The notes below the pieces were generated by a model. It did no database searches and was not told the origin of the DNA. It saw nothing but the letters and a program-made list of their open reading frames with translations. From the NCBI GenBank assembly GCA_029204225.1, contig CM055109.1, positions 31,016,370-31,080,369 of the forward strand: DNA of 64,000 nt, written 5' to 3'. Made by a program: the position numbers and the translations under genes. Each line of letters opens with the position of its first letter. The stretch's first letter is position 1. The stretch is from Diphasiastrum complanatum (Eukaryota > Streptophyta > Lycopodiopsida > Lycopodiales > Lycopodiaceae). Below are positions 1 through 13,756 of this stretch, piece after piece.

Positions 1-169
1 CATCCTACACATGTGACTGAGAGTTGGAAGTGATTGAATGCATGTAGTAGTGTGTTTTTGCCATAGAATCAAAGATAGATCTTGAATCTCAATCTAGTCT
101 TGACTTTGATGCATCTACCCACCTTAGGAGATCACAAGTACATGCTGTGGCACGTGTGAAATCTACAAG
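1..169. other. Unassigned left edge of window
   Basis: AT-rich sequence with no frame, repeat or motif that I recognise. It ends where the inverted-repeat arm begins, near the word CTTAAAAAATAAC. Confidence 0.4.
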
Positions 170-1339
170 GCAACTTAAAAAATAACATGGTTGTTAACAT
201 GACATCAAATGACACACTCTCACCTAGTTATAGTGCATTGAGGTTTGTAGACATTGCTTCAGAAATGACATGGATATTAACATGACCAGTCACTTGGCTA
301 GGTTTACATCATTACATGTCTACATCCTCAAAATAGTTTGGCCCCAATTAATAGAATTTGCCTTTATGATGTCAATTTTAATACGTCGAACAAAGTTAGC
401 TCATTTAAACTTTTGTATCATATACAAAAAATCTAAATTGCACATTAAATGTATAATTTATTACAAAGTAGGGCTCCACACACTTTGTAATTTACAATCA
501 TTCTCTAATTTGCCATTAATTTAAGTCGTTTAGAATGAAATAAAATGACATTTAGGATGAAATGGTAATTAATGTTTAATGATATAATTGGCCTACTCCC
601 TTTTCAATTTAGATTAAGATAATTCCTGTTAAATTTGAGATAACTCTTAGATGCCTATCCTAGAACAATTTGCATTCAAAATAAGATTAAAGATCAAGCA
701 AACAATTTCTGTACTGAATGTAGAAATTTGTAGGTTTGGGACTTCTATGTGGATTCCTTTGGGGATGCATAAAAACCCATGAAAACCATTAAAAATTAAG
801 ATTGGGTCATCAAAAGTTTGCATTTCCTAAACCTTAACAACTCAAAACTAAACTTTGAAGACTAAGTCATAAACCTGGTAATCCTTAAAAGGTTTGCCAC
901 AAAAATACCAACTCTATCCCATGTAGTGAGATTCCAAAAATCAACAAACATTTGCAAAAGGAAAAAATAAACAAATAAACATGTCAATATAGATGAATAT
1001 GCATGGAAAGAATCTAAACACCCAAAACATGACCTATGCTGGATGTCTACAATATGTGATGTGTTAACAAATGACTATCATACCACATGAATTAACTCGT
1101 GCAGTGAATTTAGTCATAAATCACAAATTGCATCCATAAGCTATTGCTAACAAATAGAACCAGGTGCACCCCATAACTGCAAAAAAGAAATGTGGCTTGT
1201 TCCCCGTTGTGATGTTGCTGTTTAATTATTTTTACTGTAACCTCCACCCTTTCCAGAAAAGAAGGAACAAACTTCTATATTGGTCACGTGATAAGTCTTA
1301 GAAGCTTTCCCACACAAGCATATGGTCATAATGAAACTC
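170..1339 (-). repeat. Left arm of a ~1.2 kb inverted repeat (S1-gene upstream block, inverted copy)
   Basis: This stretch reads as the reverse complement of 1,993-3,150. For example, CATAATGAAACTC at its right end mirrors GAGTTTCATTATG at 1,993, and the word GACACACTCTCACCTAG near 217 mirrors CTAGGTGAGAGTGTGTC near 3,090. The same block occurs in single orientation at about 23,620-24,850 and, more diverged, at 10,640-11,890. The short open frame at 270-524 recurs in all copies but resembles no protein family, so I treat it as a repeat shadow. The arm stops at a GAGAGAGAGACAGAGAG tract, which looks like the fusion point with the native copy to its right. Confidence 0.85.
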
Positions 1340-3640
1340 GAGAGAGAGACAGAGAGCGTGCTTTACCTTTGTGTACTTGCTTTATAAAGACACTAGAGAC
1401 GACATTAGCTGGAGTAGAAAAATTTCAAACCAAAAGCGACGGTGCTAAATTCCAAATGAGTAATTCCCCCTAAAACCAGTTCCAGCGGGAGTATTCGAAT
1501 TAGAAAGCACTAATTCTTAGTTCCTGCTACTTTAGCCATTAGCGAGAAAAGTACATCAAATAATTTATATTTCTTAGTGTTTACTTGTGTTCTTTACTCT
1601 AATATAGTGATTAAACTATGCATGTTTACTATTGTTATGATTTAATCAAAATCAATCACAATTGCATGCATCCTCGTGCTCGAGGGAATTATGTGTAAAG
1701 CCCATAATAGCCTTGGCCTATTGAAAGACAGTTCTAACTTTTACGTCGGATCCACTACAATTAGAGCCATGGATCTAAAATCTAGAAAGCCCTTGATAAT
1801 TATTATCTAAAGTGTCAACAAATACAATAATATCACATGTCAACAAGTCCTAGATAAACACTCGTTCCTTAATATGATGTTAGGGTTCTTGAGCCAAGTA
1901 CACAAATGAAAAGGCCTATGCATCTTTTTTCCCTACTTATTAAATTCTAAAATGGCACATAGTGTATTTAAATAGTACCATATGATTGGCAAGAGTTTCA
2001 TTATGACCATATGCTTGTGTGGGAAAGCTTCTAAGACTTATCACGTGACCAACATAGAAGTTTGTTCCTTCTTTTCTGGAAAGGGTGGAGGTTACAGTAA
2101 AAATAATTAAACAGCAACATCACAACGGGGAACAAGCCACATTTCTTTTTTGCAGTTATGGGGTGCACCTGGTTCTATTTGTTAGCAATAGCTTGTGGAT
2201 GCAATTTGTGATTTATGACTAAATTCACTGCACGAGTTAATTCATGTGGTATGATAGTCATTTGTTAACTCATCACATATTGTAGACATCCAGCATAGGT
2301 CATGTTTTGGGTGTTTAGATTCTTTCCATGCATATTCATTTATATTGACATGTTTATTTGTTTATTTTTTCCTTTTGCAAATGTTTGTTGATTTTTGGAA
2401 TCTCACTACATGGGATAGAGTAGGTGTTTTTTGTGGCAAACCTTTTAAGGATTACCAGGTCTATGACTTAATCTACAAACTTTTGATGACTGAATATGAT
2501 TTTTAATGGTTTTCATGGGTTTTTGTGCATCCCCAAAGGAATCCTCATAGAAGTCCCAAACCTGCAAATTTTTACATTCATTACTGAAAATGTTTGGTTG
2601 TTCTTTAATCTTATTTTGAATGCAAATTGATCTAGGATAGGCATATAAGTGATGGTGCAATTTTCCGGAATCTCAAATTCAACAAGAATTCTTTTAATGA
2701 ATCTAAATTGATAAGGGAATAGGCCAATTATATCATTAAACATTAATTACTATTTCATCCTAAATGTCATTCTATTTCATTCTAAATGACTTAAATTAAT
2801 GGAAAATTAGAGAATGATTGTAAATTACAAAGTGTGTTGAGCCCCACTTTGTAATAAATTATACATTTAATGTGCAGTTTAGATTTTTTGTATATGATAT
2901 AGAAGTTTAAATGAGCTAACTTTGTCTGATGATGTATTAAAATTGACATCGTAAAGGCAAATTCCATTGATTGGGGCCAAACTATTTTGAAGATATAGAT
3001 ATGTAATGATGTAAACCCATCCAAGTGACTGGTCCTGTTAGTATCCATGTCATTTCTGAAGCACAGTCTACAAACCTCTATGCAATATAACTAGGTGAGA
3101 GTGTGTCATTTGATGTCATGTTAACAGCCATGTTATTTTTTAAGCTGCATCTACAAGCCACACTGCAGTGTAACTAGCTGAGAGTGTGTCATTTGATGAA
3201 TGAGTTTTACGAGAAGTAATCAATAGTTTGATCTAACTGATATGTAGACTTTCTTCTTATCTTTCTTCCAACACATGTTCAATATATTAGTATTTTCATA
3301 TTTGCTATTAATTGAATTCTGATCTCATAGGGCAAATATAACATTGTCCGAACAATTATGAAACCTAAGAGACCGACTATAACTAAAAGGTATTTACGTC
3401 GATTAGACCGAGGAAATGTCAAAATTATTGAGGGTCTTTGAAATGTTAAATCTTAGTGCTCTAATATTCTTGGCTACAATTACCAAAGTAAAACATATAC
3501 ACTTCTAACTCTGAATTGGTTACAATAATGTTTGTGACAACTATATTGTCGCCAATATGATATTACCAAAACCTTTGATGTTACTAGATGTCAAAGTAAA
3601 ACCAAAATATTTGTTGATAACCAGTACGTTTACAGCAAAG
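1340..3640 (-). repeat. S1-gene upstream block, copy 1 (contains right inverted-repeat arm 1,993-3,150)
   Basis: Colinear with about 22,970-25,290 and, less closely, with 9,661-12,267. In those two copies the block lies immediately upstream, on the minus strand, of an S1-like coding region. Here the coding region is gone and the block starts in a short AG tract, followed by a TATA-like TTTATAAAG at 1,381. The far end carries a degenerate tandem pair of about 95 bp (CTAGGTGAGAGTGTGTC near 3,090 and CTAGCTGAGAGTGTGTC near 3,173). The block runs without a visible break into the copia-1 LTR. It has no convincing frame of its own. Confidence 0.8.
1381..1389 (-). promoter_or_regulatory. TATA-like box, orphaned copy
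   Basis: TTTATAAAG lies in the same place, relative to an AG/CT tract, as the TATA-like boxes of the two S1-like genes at 9,672 and 23,006. Here the downstream coding region has been replaced by the inverted arm. Confidence 0.4.
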
Positions 3641-4401
3641 TACCCCCAATCAACTTATTATGAAGTTTTTAGCACACTACAGGATCTCTATGGGGTGTTG
3701 TGTTTGCACGAGAATGATCAAAGAACAGTTTAGTTGAGAAATCCAAGGCAAGAGCACAATGGCATACCACAGACTGGAAAAACTCTTTACTATGATAGAT
3801 AGCTATCAGAAATAATTCTAAGTGCTCATTAAGGGGAAAAGAGCCTGCTCTCGGGGAGCGAGATAAAATGATAACCAAAAAACTCGGGTAGAGAATGAGC
3901 CCAAAACACCAAATCACAATATGGCAAAAGAAGCCATAGTTTTCCTACATCAATGAGGCTTGAGTTCCTATAGTGGATTTGCATGGAATGTCCACATCTT
4001 CTAGTTAACTCATATATCATATATCCACATGTAAAACTGCATGCATGGATGTTGCATGGATTGCATGTCAGCTCCCTAAGCTACCTAGACATGTGTAGAT
4101 TTTGTAAACTGATTTGCATGTTGCATGCACTGATTGCATGTCAGCTCCCTAAGCTACCTAGACATGTGTAGATTATGTAAATTGTTTTGCATGTTGCATG
4201 CATGCATTCTAACTAACATTTCATGTCATCTAATATTTTGCATGACATCATAATTGAATCTACCTAACTCAAATTCAACCTATTCTAGAAGGTTATCTAC
4301 TCACTTCACATACCTTAATGTACAGTAAAATATTTACAAGAAATAAGGTGAGCATAGCCCCCAAAGTCAACACATGAAGATATGTTTTACGACTTTTCAC
4401 A
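3641..4401 (-). repeat. copia-1 3' LTR (minus strand)
   Basis: Lies directly downstream, on the minus strand, of the copia-1 RNase H frame. By comparison with the copy at 26,326-27,004, the LTR begins with TGTGAAAAGTCG reading leftward from 4,401, next to a purine-rich tract that is better preserved in the other copy. The inner end is not fixed, because the neighbouring upstream block runs in without a visible boundary. No matching 5' LTR was found beyond 8,700, so the element is incomplete. Confidence 0.6.
4061..4206. repeat. 73-bp tandem duplication inside the copia-1 LTR
   Basis: The words TTGCATGTCAGCTCCC and CCTAGACATGTGTAGATT occur twice, 73 bp apart (starting at 4,061 and 4,134). The homologous LTR at about 26,735-26,815 has one unit only, so the duplication arose after the two copies separated or was lost from the other one. 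The units are rich in GCATGC-type words. Confidence 0.85.
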
Positions 4402-4415
4402 TTCCTTGAATATAT

Positions 4416-4988
4416 CTACCTATTCACCATAGAGTTTGAGATTAAGCCAAGATTAGATCTCATCTTGACAAATGTATTCTTGAGCAATGGCTTGGTGAGA
4501 AGATCTACAACACAATTTGAAGATCCAACATGCTCCAATAAGATCTCTCTCCCACTTACTTTCTCTCTTACAAAGTGATCAGATACCTCGATGTGTTTGC
4601 TCCTTGCATGGAATACAAGATTGTTTGGAAGAGCCTGAGCTGAAATGTTATCATTATTGATAATTGGAAGGTCTTCATCTCCATAACACTTTAGCTCCAT
4701 AAGTAGCCTCTTGATCCATAAAACTTCCTTAGTTATGATTGTAAGAGCTTTGTACTCAGCTTCACAAGATGACAATGATACAGTTGCTTGCTTCTTTGAT
4801 AGCCAAGAAACTAGATTCCCTCCAATGAAAACCGTGTAATCACTTGTGGATTTTCTATCTACTTTGTCTCTTGGAAAATACGAGTTTGAAAATGCAACCA
4901 AAGTTAGATCATCTCCTTTATAGATCAATCCATATCTAAGGTAGAGGATACATATCTGAAGGTTCTCTTTGCCAATTTGCAATGACAT
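4416..4988 (-). pseudogene. copia-1 RNase H domain
   Basis: Long open frame of about 190 codons, recognisable as the Ty1/copia RNase H C-terminus. It has the sequence SWLSKKQATVSLSSCEAEY, the downstream HARSKHIEV segment and the terminal VVDLLTKPL. In the family this domain removes the RNA strand of the RNA/DNA hybrid during reverse transcription. The usual early acidic motif (SDADWAGD-like) reads FSNSYF, so a catalytic aspartate appears lost. The upstream RT is separated from it by stops, so it is probably non-functional. Confidence 0.85.
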
Positions 4989-6180
4989 ATCTTTGGATCC
5001 TACGTGTATTGGCTTAGTTTGTGCACACTAAACCTTAGATCAGGCCTAGTGACTCTTAATCAAATAAGAGAGCCAATAAGACTCCTATAAAGAGTGAACT
5101 CCTCAAAGGATCTTTTATCCTCTTTTATAGAAACTTTTACAATTTGCTCCATTGGAGTATCTATGCCTTTGCAGTTTTCCATTTGAAATTTCTTAAGCAT
5201 GGAAAGAGCATAACCACTTTGACTTATGAAAGCATGACCTTTCCAAAAGTCAATTTCTAGGCCTAAAATGTAGTGAAGAACTCCTAGATTTTGCATCTTA
5301 AATTCACTTCCAAGTGCAAATTTCGTTTCTTCAAGTAGCTCCTCATTATTTCCACTAAAAATTAAATCATTTACAAAGATGAGTTGAATAGCTACAAAGT
5401 TATTTACAAACTTAATGTACAATGAAGGGTCGTATTCACTAAGATGAAATCCGAGTGATATGAGAAAGGAGTTGAGCCTTGCATACCAAGACCTCTTGGT
5501 GGTTGTTTTAGTCCGTAGAGACTTCTGAAGAAAAGACAAAATTTTGTTTCTTTAACAACCTTCACGAATCCAGGTGGTTGCTCCATATAAACCTTCTCCT
5601 CAAGGTAACCATTGAGGAAGGCATTAGAGATATCAAGTTGAAACATCCTCCAAATTGTGATAACATGCAAGAGAAATTAGAATTCTTATAGTTACCATTT
5701 TTGCAATATGTGCAAAAGTGTCTTCATAGTTAGAGCCTTTGATTTGAGAGTGGCACAAAGTCTTGCTTTGAATTTGTTGATGGATACATCATTGTTGTAC
5801 TTGGTTCTGAATACCCATTTGCATCCAATGAGATGCATCTTGCTAGGTGGCTCCACAAGCTCCCATGTATTGTTTGACATCAAGGCTTCAAACTCTTGGG
5901 TCATTGCTTCAACCCACTCCTTGGATTGAAGTGCTTCTTGGACATCTTTAGGCTCTTCATCTGATATGAAGAATGCATGATAGGAAGTTTCATCTTCCAC
6001 TTGCCTTCCTTCTTCATTATATGTGAGCCTTCTTGGCTCGGATCTTTCTCTTCTGGAGATATACTAGGTGTAGGTGCTTGAAGTTGCACCTCCTCAAAGA
6101 CTCGGCCCCGCCACATCTTGAACAACATCAAGATTGATGACTATAGATCCTACATGAGGTTCCTTGATCTTTGCCTCATC
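4989..6180 (-). pseudogene. copia-1 reverse transcriptase, broken
   Basis: Three overlapping frames give one RVT_2 domain read right to left. The N-terminal part at 5,692-6,000 has NNTWELVEPP and IGCKWVFRTKYN. The middle at 5,404-5,670 has [19 protein letters not shown] and YGLKQPPRG. The C-terminal part at 5,060-5,539 has the catalytic box as FVNDLIF (family YVDD, one aspartate replaced by N) and LGVLHYILGLEI. Frame changes near 5,540 and 5,690 and the altered box make it inactive. The family polymerises cDNA from the element RNA in virus-like particles. Confidence 0.85.
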
Positions 6181-6215
6181 CAAGTTAAACTTCTAATCTT
6201 CATGGAAGTCACATT

Positions 6216-6679
6216 TCAACTTACAACATTCTTGTTAGTAGAGGGAACATAAATTTTATATGCTTTCTTATAAGATGCATATCCAACAAAAATACCTTTA
6301 ATAGCACTAGGATCATTCTTTTTACTAGTCTCTAAAGGAACATGCACATAGCATAAGCAGCCAAAGATCCTAAGATGATCTACCTTAGGCTTTTTCTTGT
6401 ACAACATTTCAAATGGTGTTCTTCCTTCTATAGCAAGATTAGGATGCCTATTACAAAGATTATTTGCACATGCAACTACTTCTCCCCAAACTTCTTTAGG
6501 CAGATATGCTTCTAGCATGATAGCTTTTGCACATTCACACAATGTTCTATTTTTTCTTTCAGCAACTACATTTTGTTGAGGAGTATAAGAACAAGAAAAT
6601 GCTCCTTGTGTTCCCTCTTGCCCACAATTGTTTTTAAACTTATTAGAGGTGTATTTACCTCCACTGTAAGGAAGACATC
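6216..6679 (-). pseudogene. copia-1 integrase, C-terminal half
   Basis: Continuous homology to the copia integrase catalytic core after the second aspartate. It reads GKYTSNKFK, then TPQQNVVAERKNRTL, whose glutamate fits the third member of the DDE triad, then LRIFGCLCYVHVP and GIFVGYASYKKAYK. The first half lies at 7,046-7,500 and is cut off by a foreign segment at 6,680-7,045. Integrase inserts the cDNA into chromosomes; this copy cannot make a continuous protein. Confidence 0.8.
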
Positions 6680-7045
6680 ATAAACCATGCATTAGGAGAG
6701 TTTTGAGCTCCAAAAAGACCTTTAAGAATTCGTGCAAGATGTAGATTATATTATTATAATATTATAGCACTAATACTTTTGACTTGCCATAACTTTCTAA
6801 TCGTAGCTCAAAAGTATGTCATGTAACATATCATTGGAAACTCTTGTTGAGCGCTTTCCAATGCAACAAACTCTGTTAAATTCAGACTTACCACTAAAAG
6901 GTTATGCCATTTTTAGTGTGGAATCAAAATGTGGACTCAAAAAGTTACGTTACATAGATTTCAAATTTGAGTGTTTTGATTGGTCCATGTGTAAGAAAAA
7001 ATTGATAAAAAATATAAAAATTATCTTTATAAATATAGAACTCCT
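6680..7045. mobile_element. ~370-bp insertion within copia-1 integrase
   Basis: The integrase reading is interrupted between LLNPLEEFYIYK on the right and GKYTSNKFK on the left. The intervening DNA is very AT-rich (ATTATATTATTATAATATTA near 6,745) and carries no recognised domain. I could not identify terminal repeats or a clean target-site duplication, so it could be an inserted small element or replacement DNA. Confidence 0.45.
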
Positions 7046-7500
7046 CTAATGGATTTAGAAGATAGCATATAGATCTTGTGTAATCAATTATGAAAGAAAC
7101 AAAACAATTTGCTCCTCTGCTCTTAGTAGAAGAGAAATGAACATCAAAATGCCAAATGGTTGTTGAGTCTTGATGCTGGATCTTGGAAAAGGTCTTATAT
7201 GTGATTTTGCCAAAACACAAGCTTCACAGGGTCAAAGCTCCTTTGACAGTGTCTTTGGTAGTCCAACAACTTTTCCTTCCTTGATCATAGATTGAATGGC
7301 TTTGAAATTGGGATGACCCAATCTTTTATGCCATATATCCTCTTGATGAACCTTGGTCTCATAAGCAACATCAGAAATGTTAGCACTTTCCCTAGAATCT
7401 AGCTTGTACAACTTTCTAGCTCTAGATCCTCTAATTATCACTTCATTCTCCCTTGAGATTACACACTTGTGAAGATGAAATTTGACATCCAACTACTATC
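7046..7500 (-). pseudogene. copia-1 GAG-pre-integrase and integrase N-terminal part
   Basis: The frame at 7,232-7,492 has the pre-integrase signature IWHKRLGHPNFKAIQSM. The neighbouring frame at 6,945-7,220 has a degraded start of the integrase core, with DVHFSS and SFIIDYTRS in place of the usual HTDVCGP and FIDDYSR. The zinc-binding Cys pair of the pre-integrase region is not intact. The two frames are offset, so this is a decayed segment. Confidence 0.75.
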
Positions 7501-7625
7501 AAACAATTGTCCTACACTTATGAGGTTCTTGGTTAGTTTAGGCACATAAAGTACATCATGCAAACAAAAAGATCTTGATGATGATGCATGCAGTGGAATA
7601 CTCCCTATTCCCTCAATTCTACACT

Positions 7626-8099
7626 CTACATCATTAGCAATATGATTGATCTTTTTGCGCCTACATATGGCATGAGACTTGTGAAAGAGTTTCTTGAACT
7701 AGACATATGGGAACTCGCCCCACTATCTATCCACCATATTTCTTCATTCTTGAAAGGAAAGGATGAAAAACTAGACATCATTAAAGAATCGTCTCTTTCA
7801 CTCTCATTACCCTCACACTCTTTCTCATTAGTAAGGTTAGCTTGTTTGGACTGGTTCTTCTTCTTGAAACAATTTGATGCATAGTGGCTCTTTTTGCCAC
7901 AAAAGAAACATTTGATCTTTGATAGCTTCTTATCGCCACTGGAAATTGCAGCTTGTGAGGATTGATCCTCACCACCTTCTTTGGCTTTATCCTTCTTGAA
8001 GTGTTGTTGACCATTTCCCTTGCCTCTTGACTTCTCCTTGGTGAAATGCGCTCCGTCATCTGCACCATCCTTCAATGAAAGTTTGTTGATCCTCGACAT
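7626..8099 (-). pseudogene. copia-1 gag zinc knuckle and aspartic protease
   Basis: One frame of about 157 codons carries a lysine-rich stretch, a CCHC zinc knuckle (CFFCGKKSHYASNC, spacing CX2CX4HX4C), and then the protease active site as WWIDSGASSHM. In the family the knuckle binds element RNA and the protease cuts the polyprotein. The frame stops soon after the active site (near MPYVGAKRS), so the protease is truncated relative to pre-integrase by a frameshift near 7,630. Confidence 0.88.
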
Positions 8100-8111
8100 C
8101 TTGTTCTCTTG

Positions 8112-8700
8112 TCAGCTTTCTTCAGCAATGAGATCTCCTTGAAGAGTCTCCAAAGATGGAAGCTCCTCCCTAACAACATAGGTTTGCACAATATTGTCAT
8201 ACTCATCTCTTAGTCCATTAAGGACTACTTGAACAAGCCTAGTGTTCTTAAGAGCATCACCAATACTAGCTAACTCTTGATGAAGATCTTTAACTCTCAT
8301 TATATAATTTGAAGCACTCTCATCTACTCTTTGATAACTTAGAAAGATCTGATTTCTAAGTGTAAGCAATCTTGAAGTATTCTTAATTTCATAGATTGTT
8401 TTAAGAGTGCCCCAAGCCTCCTTGGCAGTAGTGCATGTACTGATGTCCCTTTACATTTCATTTGTGACATTCATTTTTATAAAATGAAGAGCAATTCTAG
8501 TTCTCTTCTTGAATGCTGCAATTTCATTAGGTGTTGCGGGTCCTTCTTCGGCTCCACTAACAATGCCCATTACATCTTGTAAATAATGATTCCATCCTTA
8601 TCTTCCACATTGCATAATTGGAGGATGTTAATCTCCCACTATGCTCCAAAAAATGTGAACCAGTTGAAGCAAGTTCTCCATGAGAAATTCTAGTAATGAC
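8112..8700 (-). pseudogene. copia-1 gag (UBN2-type) fragment
   Basis: The open part at 8,112-8,369 has SYQRVDESASNYIMRVKDL and LVQVVLNGLRDEYDNIV, typical of the copia gag middle region. Upstream remnants in other frames read SSNYAMWKIRMESL and AWGTLKTIYEI, the normal gag N-terminal words, so gag once ran from about 8,700. Frameshifts and stops separate the parts. Family role: capsid-like protein of virus-like particles. Confidence 0.8.
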
Positions 8701-9228
8701 AAAGATGGACATGAATATGTTGCTTCCAATCTCAACCTCAGATCTTACACTTATAATGTTGATCCAACCTATGAAATCTAGCAACAATATGTGAGCAAGC
8801 TCACAACTAAAAAATCAATCTATCTTGAGTTTGGATCTAGCTTCTATCGGGATCCCACCCCCAATCACCTAGCCACCCGCTTGTTCTTGACCCCAAAAGG
8901 GCTGGTACCAGGGGACTGCAGACAATGTGCAAGTTACTTCTTATATGGAGAGGAATCCAACAACCCTAACTGCTTATGGGACAATGAGGACAACCAACAT
9001 GTGCTCAAGCACCTTCACGCAAGCAAATAGGTGCACAAGCCTCTTGTGCATGGCTTGACAACAGTCCCGCAACATAGAGGTCGTTGCATGGCAAAAGAGG
9101 GATTGTACATTCATTTTAAATTTTTGGCATATGTAAATTAATATTTCAAAATCTCGAGCATGACTCAGACCACGACACTTTGGCCATGCAATCGAAAGAA
9201 TTAGTGAAGAAAGAATGTCTAGCCTTAC
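8701..9228. other. Unassigned stretch between copia-1 gag and the S1-like pseudogene
   Basis: No LTR end or TGGTATCAGAGC-type primer site was found next to copia-1 gag, so the 5' end of that element is missing. An open plus-strand frame at 8,791-9,030 has no recognised domain and more GC than its surroundings. From about 9,060 the sequence is homologous to 22,430-22,580 (shared words GGCAAA, TTCATTTTA, CTTACGTCCAAG), so it is the downstream flank of the S1-like gene copy. Confidence 0.5.
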
Positions 9229-12267
<3,039 letters not shown>

Positions 12268-12969
12268 TGTGAAGAATTGCCAAAAATTGGAAAATCTAGC
12301 TTGATCAAAAACCATGTAGAATAGTGTAAATTGTGTACACAAGTGGGTCCCACACATGTGAGGCCATGATGCCACGTGGGAAACCCATCCTAATGTAGGC
12401 TAGGTCAAGTCCATAGGGTTGGTCATGTCATTTTGGTAGTGATTCCTAGTTTATAGGACCTAAATCCTAGATTTAAGGTGAAAATTTGACCAACTAGCTA
12501 TCTACCAAGCATGACTCTAGGAAATAGACTAGGGTTTCATTTTAGGTCAAGGAGAGTGAGTTAACTTCCTTATTACATGCTGGAAATCCACCTAACTTCA
12601 AGAAGGAAGTCGAATTTGCTATGTATTCCCTCTCTCCATAGTGAGAAGATAGAAAATTTTTGGAGCTCATTGGCAATCTCAAGCTATTTCACTATGTACA
12701 TTGAGTTTTTGTGATCCAAATGAAACCAAATCAATCTCTACTTGTTTCTCAGGTTGAAGGCCGTACTACAGCCTGTATTACACACGAGTGGGCTCGTATT
12801 TCAATGTTGATCAATGCTTTTGATTGTTAATGCTTGTTGTTTGTCAAACTGCCAATCTAGATAAACTTTTTTGTGTCTAGTTTTTTGATAGATTGTTAAG
12901 CAAGCATCCAATCACTCTTGTGGATCGTTTGTAGATCCATTTATGGTCCTAAAGTACAGTACTTTCACA
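12268..12969 (+). repeat. gypsy-A 5' LTR
   Basis: 702 bp starting TGTGAAGAATTGCC and ending CTTTCACA, with perfect 6-bp inverted ends (TGTGAA/TTCACA). Two facts fix the borders. The primer binding site follows with no gap, and the flank left of 12,268 (TTTGTGACAACTATA) matches uninterrupted sequence at 3,530 and 25,198, so the LTR starts exactly where homology breaks. A 3' partner LTR was not found near 17,395, so no target-site duplication could be confirmed. Confidence 0.88.
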
Positions 12970-12982
12970 TGGTATCAGAGCC
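12970..12982 (+). other. gypsy-A primer binding site (initiator tRNA-Met type)
   Basis: TGGTATCAGAGCC directly abuts the LTR end. It is complementary to the 3' end of plant initiator tRNA-Met, the usual primer for minus-strand cDNA synthesis in many plant copia and chromovirus elements. Confidence 0.93.
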
Positions 12983-13756
12983 AAGTACAAGAGCATAAGC
13001 CATTGATCTAATGCAAATCCATTTTTAGCAAGTTTTGGTGCTAAAAACTAGTATTGAGTGGGCAAGCTAGAATCTTGATTTTGGTGAGGAGATTTGATCC
13101 CAAACTTGGTAGGGGTCCAAATCCGTACTGTCCACATGTGTGGGCACCTCTGAACCTGCATTTAATGCATGGTATTCATTTTATCCAAAAAAATTCAATT
13201 TGTGAGCTATTGGTGTAATTTTTGGTGGAGATCCTAGGATAATCAACCAAGATCATTTGCCATTGATTAGATTTGAATTTGTTTCATGGAATCTAATTAA
13301 TCTAGGCTGAGTTCAAGTCCTATTAAGGTTAAAAACAGGTCTTGAAAGTACACCAAGAAGGAAGAAAGAGATTAAGTCATTTTTTTTGTCCAAAAATAGC
13401 CAAAATTGGCAAGATTTGATTGTAAGTAGATTTCACATCATCTTATCTTCATTCCAACTTTGTGAGGGAGTGCTAGAACTGAGATTATAAGTCCATTTGT
13501 TGGACTAGAAATCTAATTTGAGTGAAAAACTACAAGAGAGAGACCTTAGTGAGTTTCTAGAGACAATCAAATCCATTTCTTGGCAAGATTTGTTTGAAAG
13601 TAGTTTTCACTTCATCTTATCTTCATTCCAGCTTTGTGAGGGAGTGATAGAACTATGATTATAAGTCCATTTGTTGGATTAGAAATCAAATTTGAGTGAA
13701 ACACTGCAAGTGTGAGACCTTTGTGAGTTTCAAGTCAATCAAATCTATTTCTTGTT
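12983..13756 (+). repeat. gypsy-A leader with a 172-bp tandem duplication (13,409-13,752)
   Basis: Non-coding leader. GGCAAGATTTG begins two units at 13,409 and 13,581. Both units contain CATCTTATCTTCATTCCA, TTGTGAGGGAGTG and TATAAGTCCATTTGTTGGA, with scattered differences. The second unit runs straight into gag codons at about 13,757, so the gag N-terminal coding part seen in gypsy-C is missing here. Confidence 0.88.

Noticed and set aside
270-524. Conserved 84-codon frame also present at 2,791-3,048, 11,492-11,782 and 24,465-24,719
   Set aside because: It recurs because the DNA block is duplicated; indels between copies are not multiples of three and the sequence matches no family.
3983-4171. 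Open frames over the GCATGC-rich LTR repeats (also 26,629-26,856)
   Set aside because: Non-coding LTR sequence opposite to the element's strand, and disrupted by the 73-bp duplication.
8791-9030. Host gene on the plus strand (79-codon frame)
   Set aside because: Single short frame with no homology I recognise, no splice context, and in the flank of a duplicated unit.
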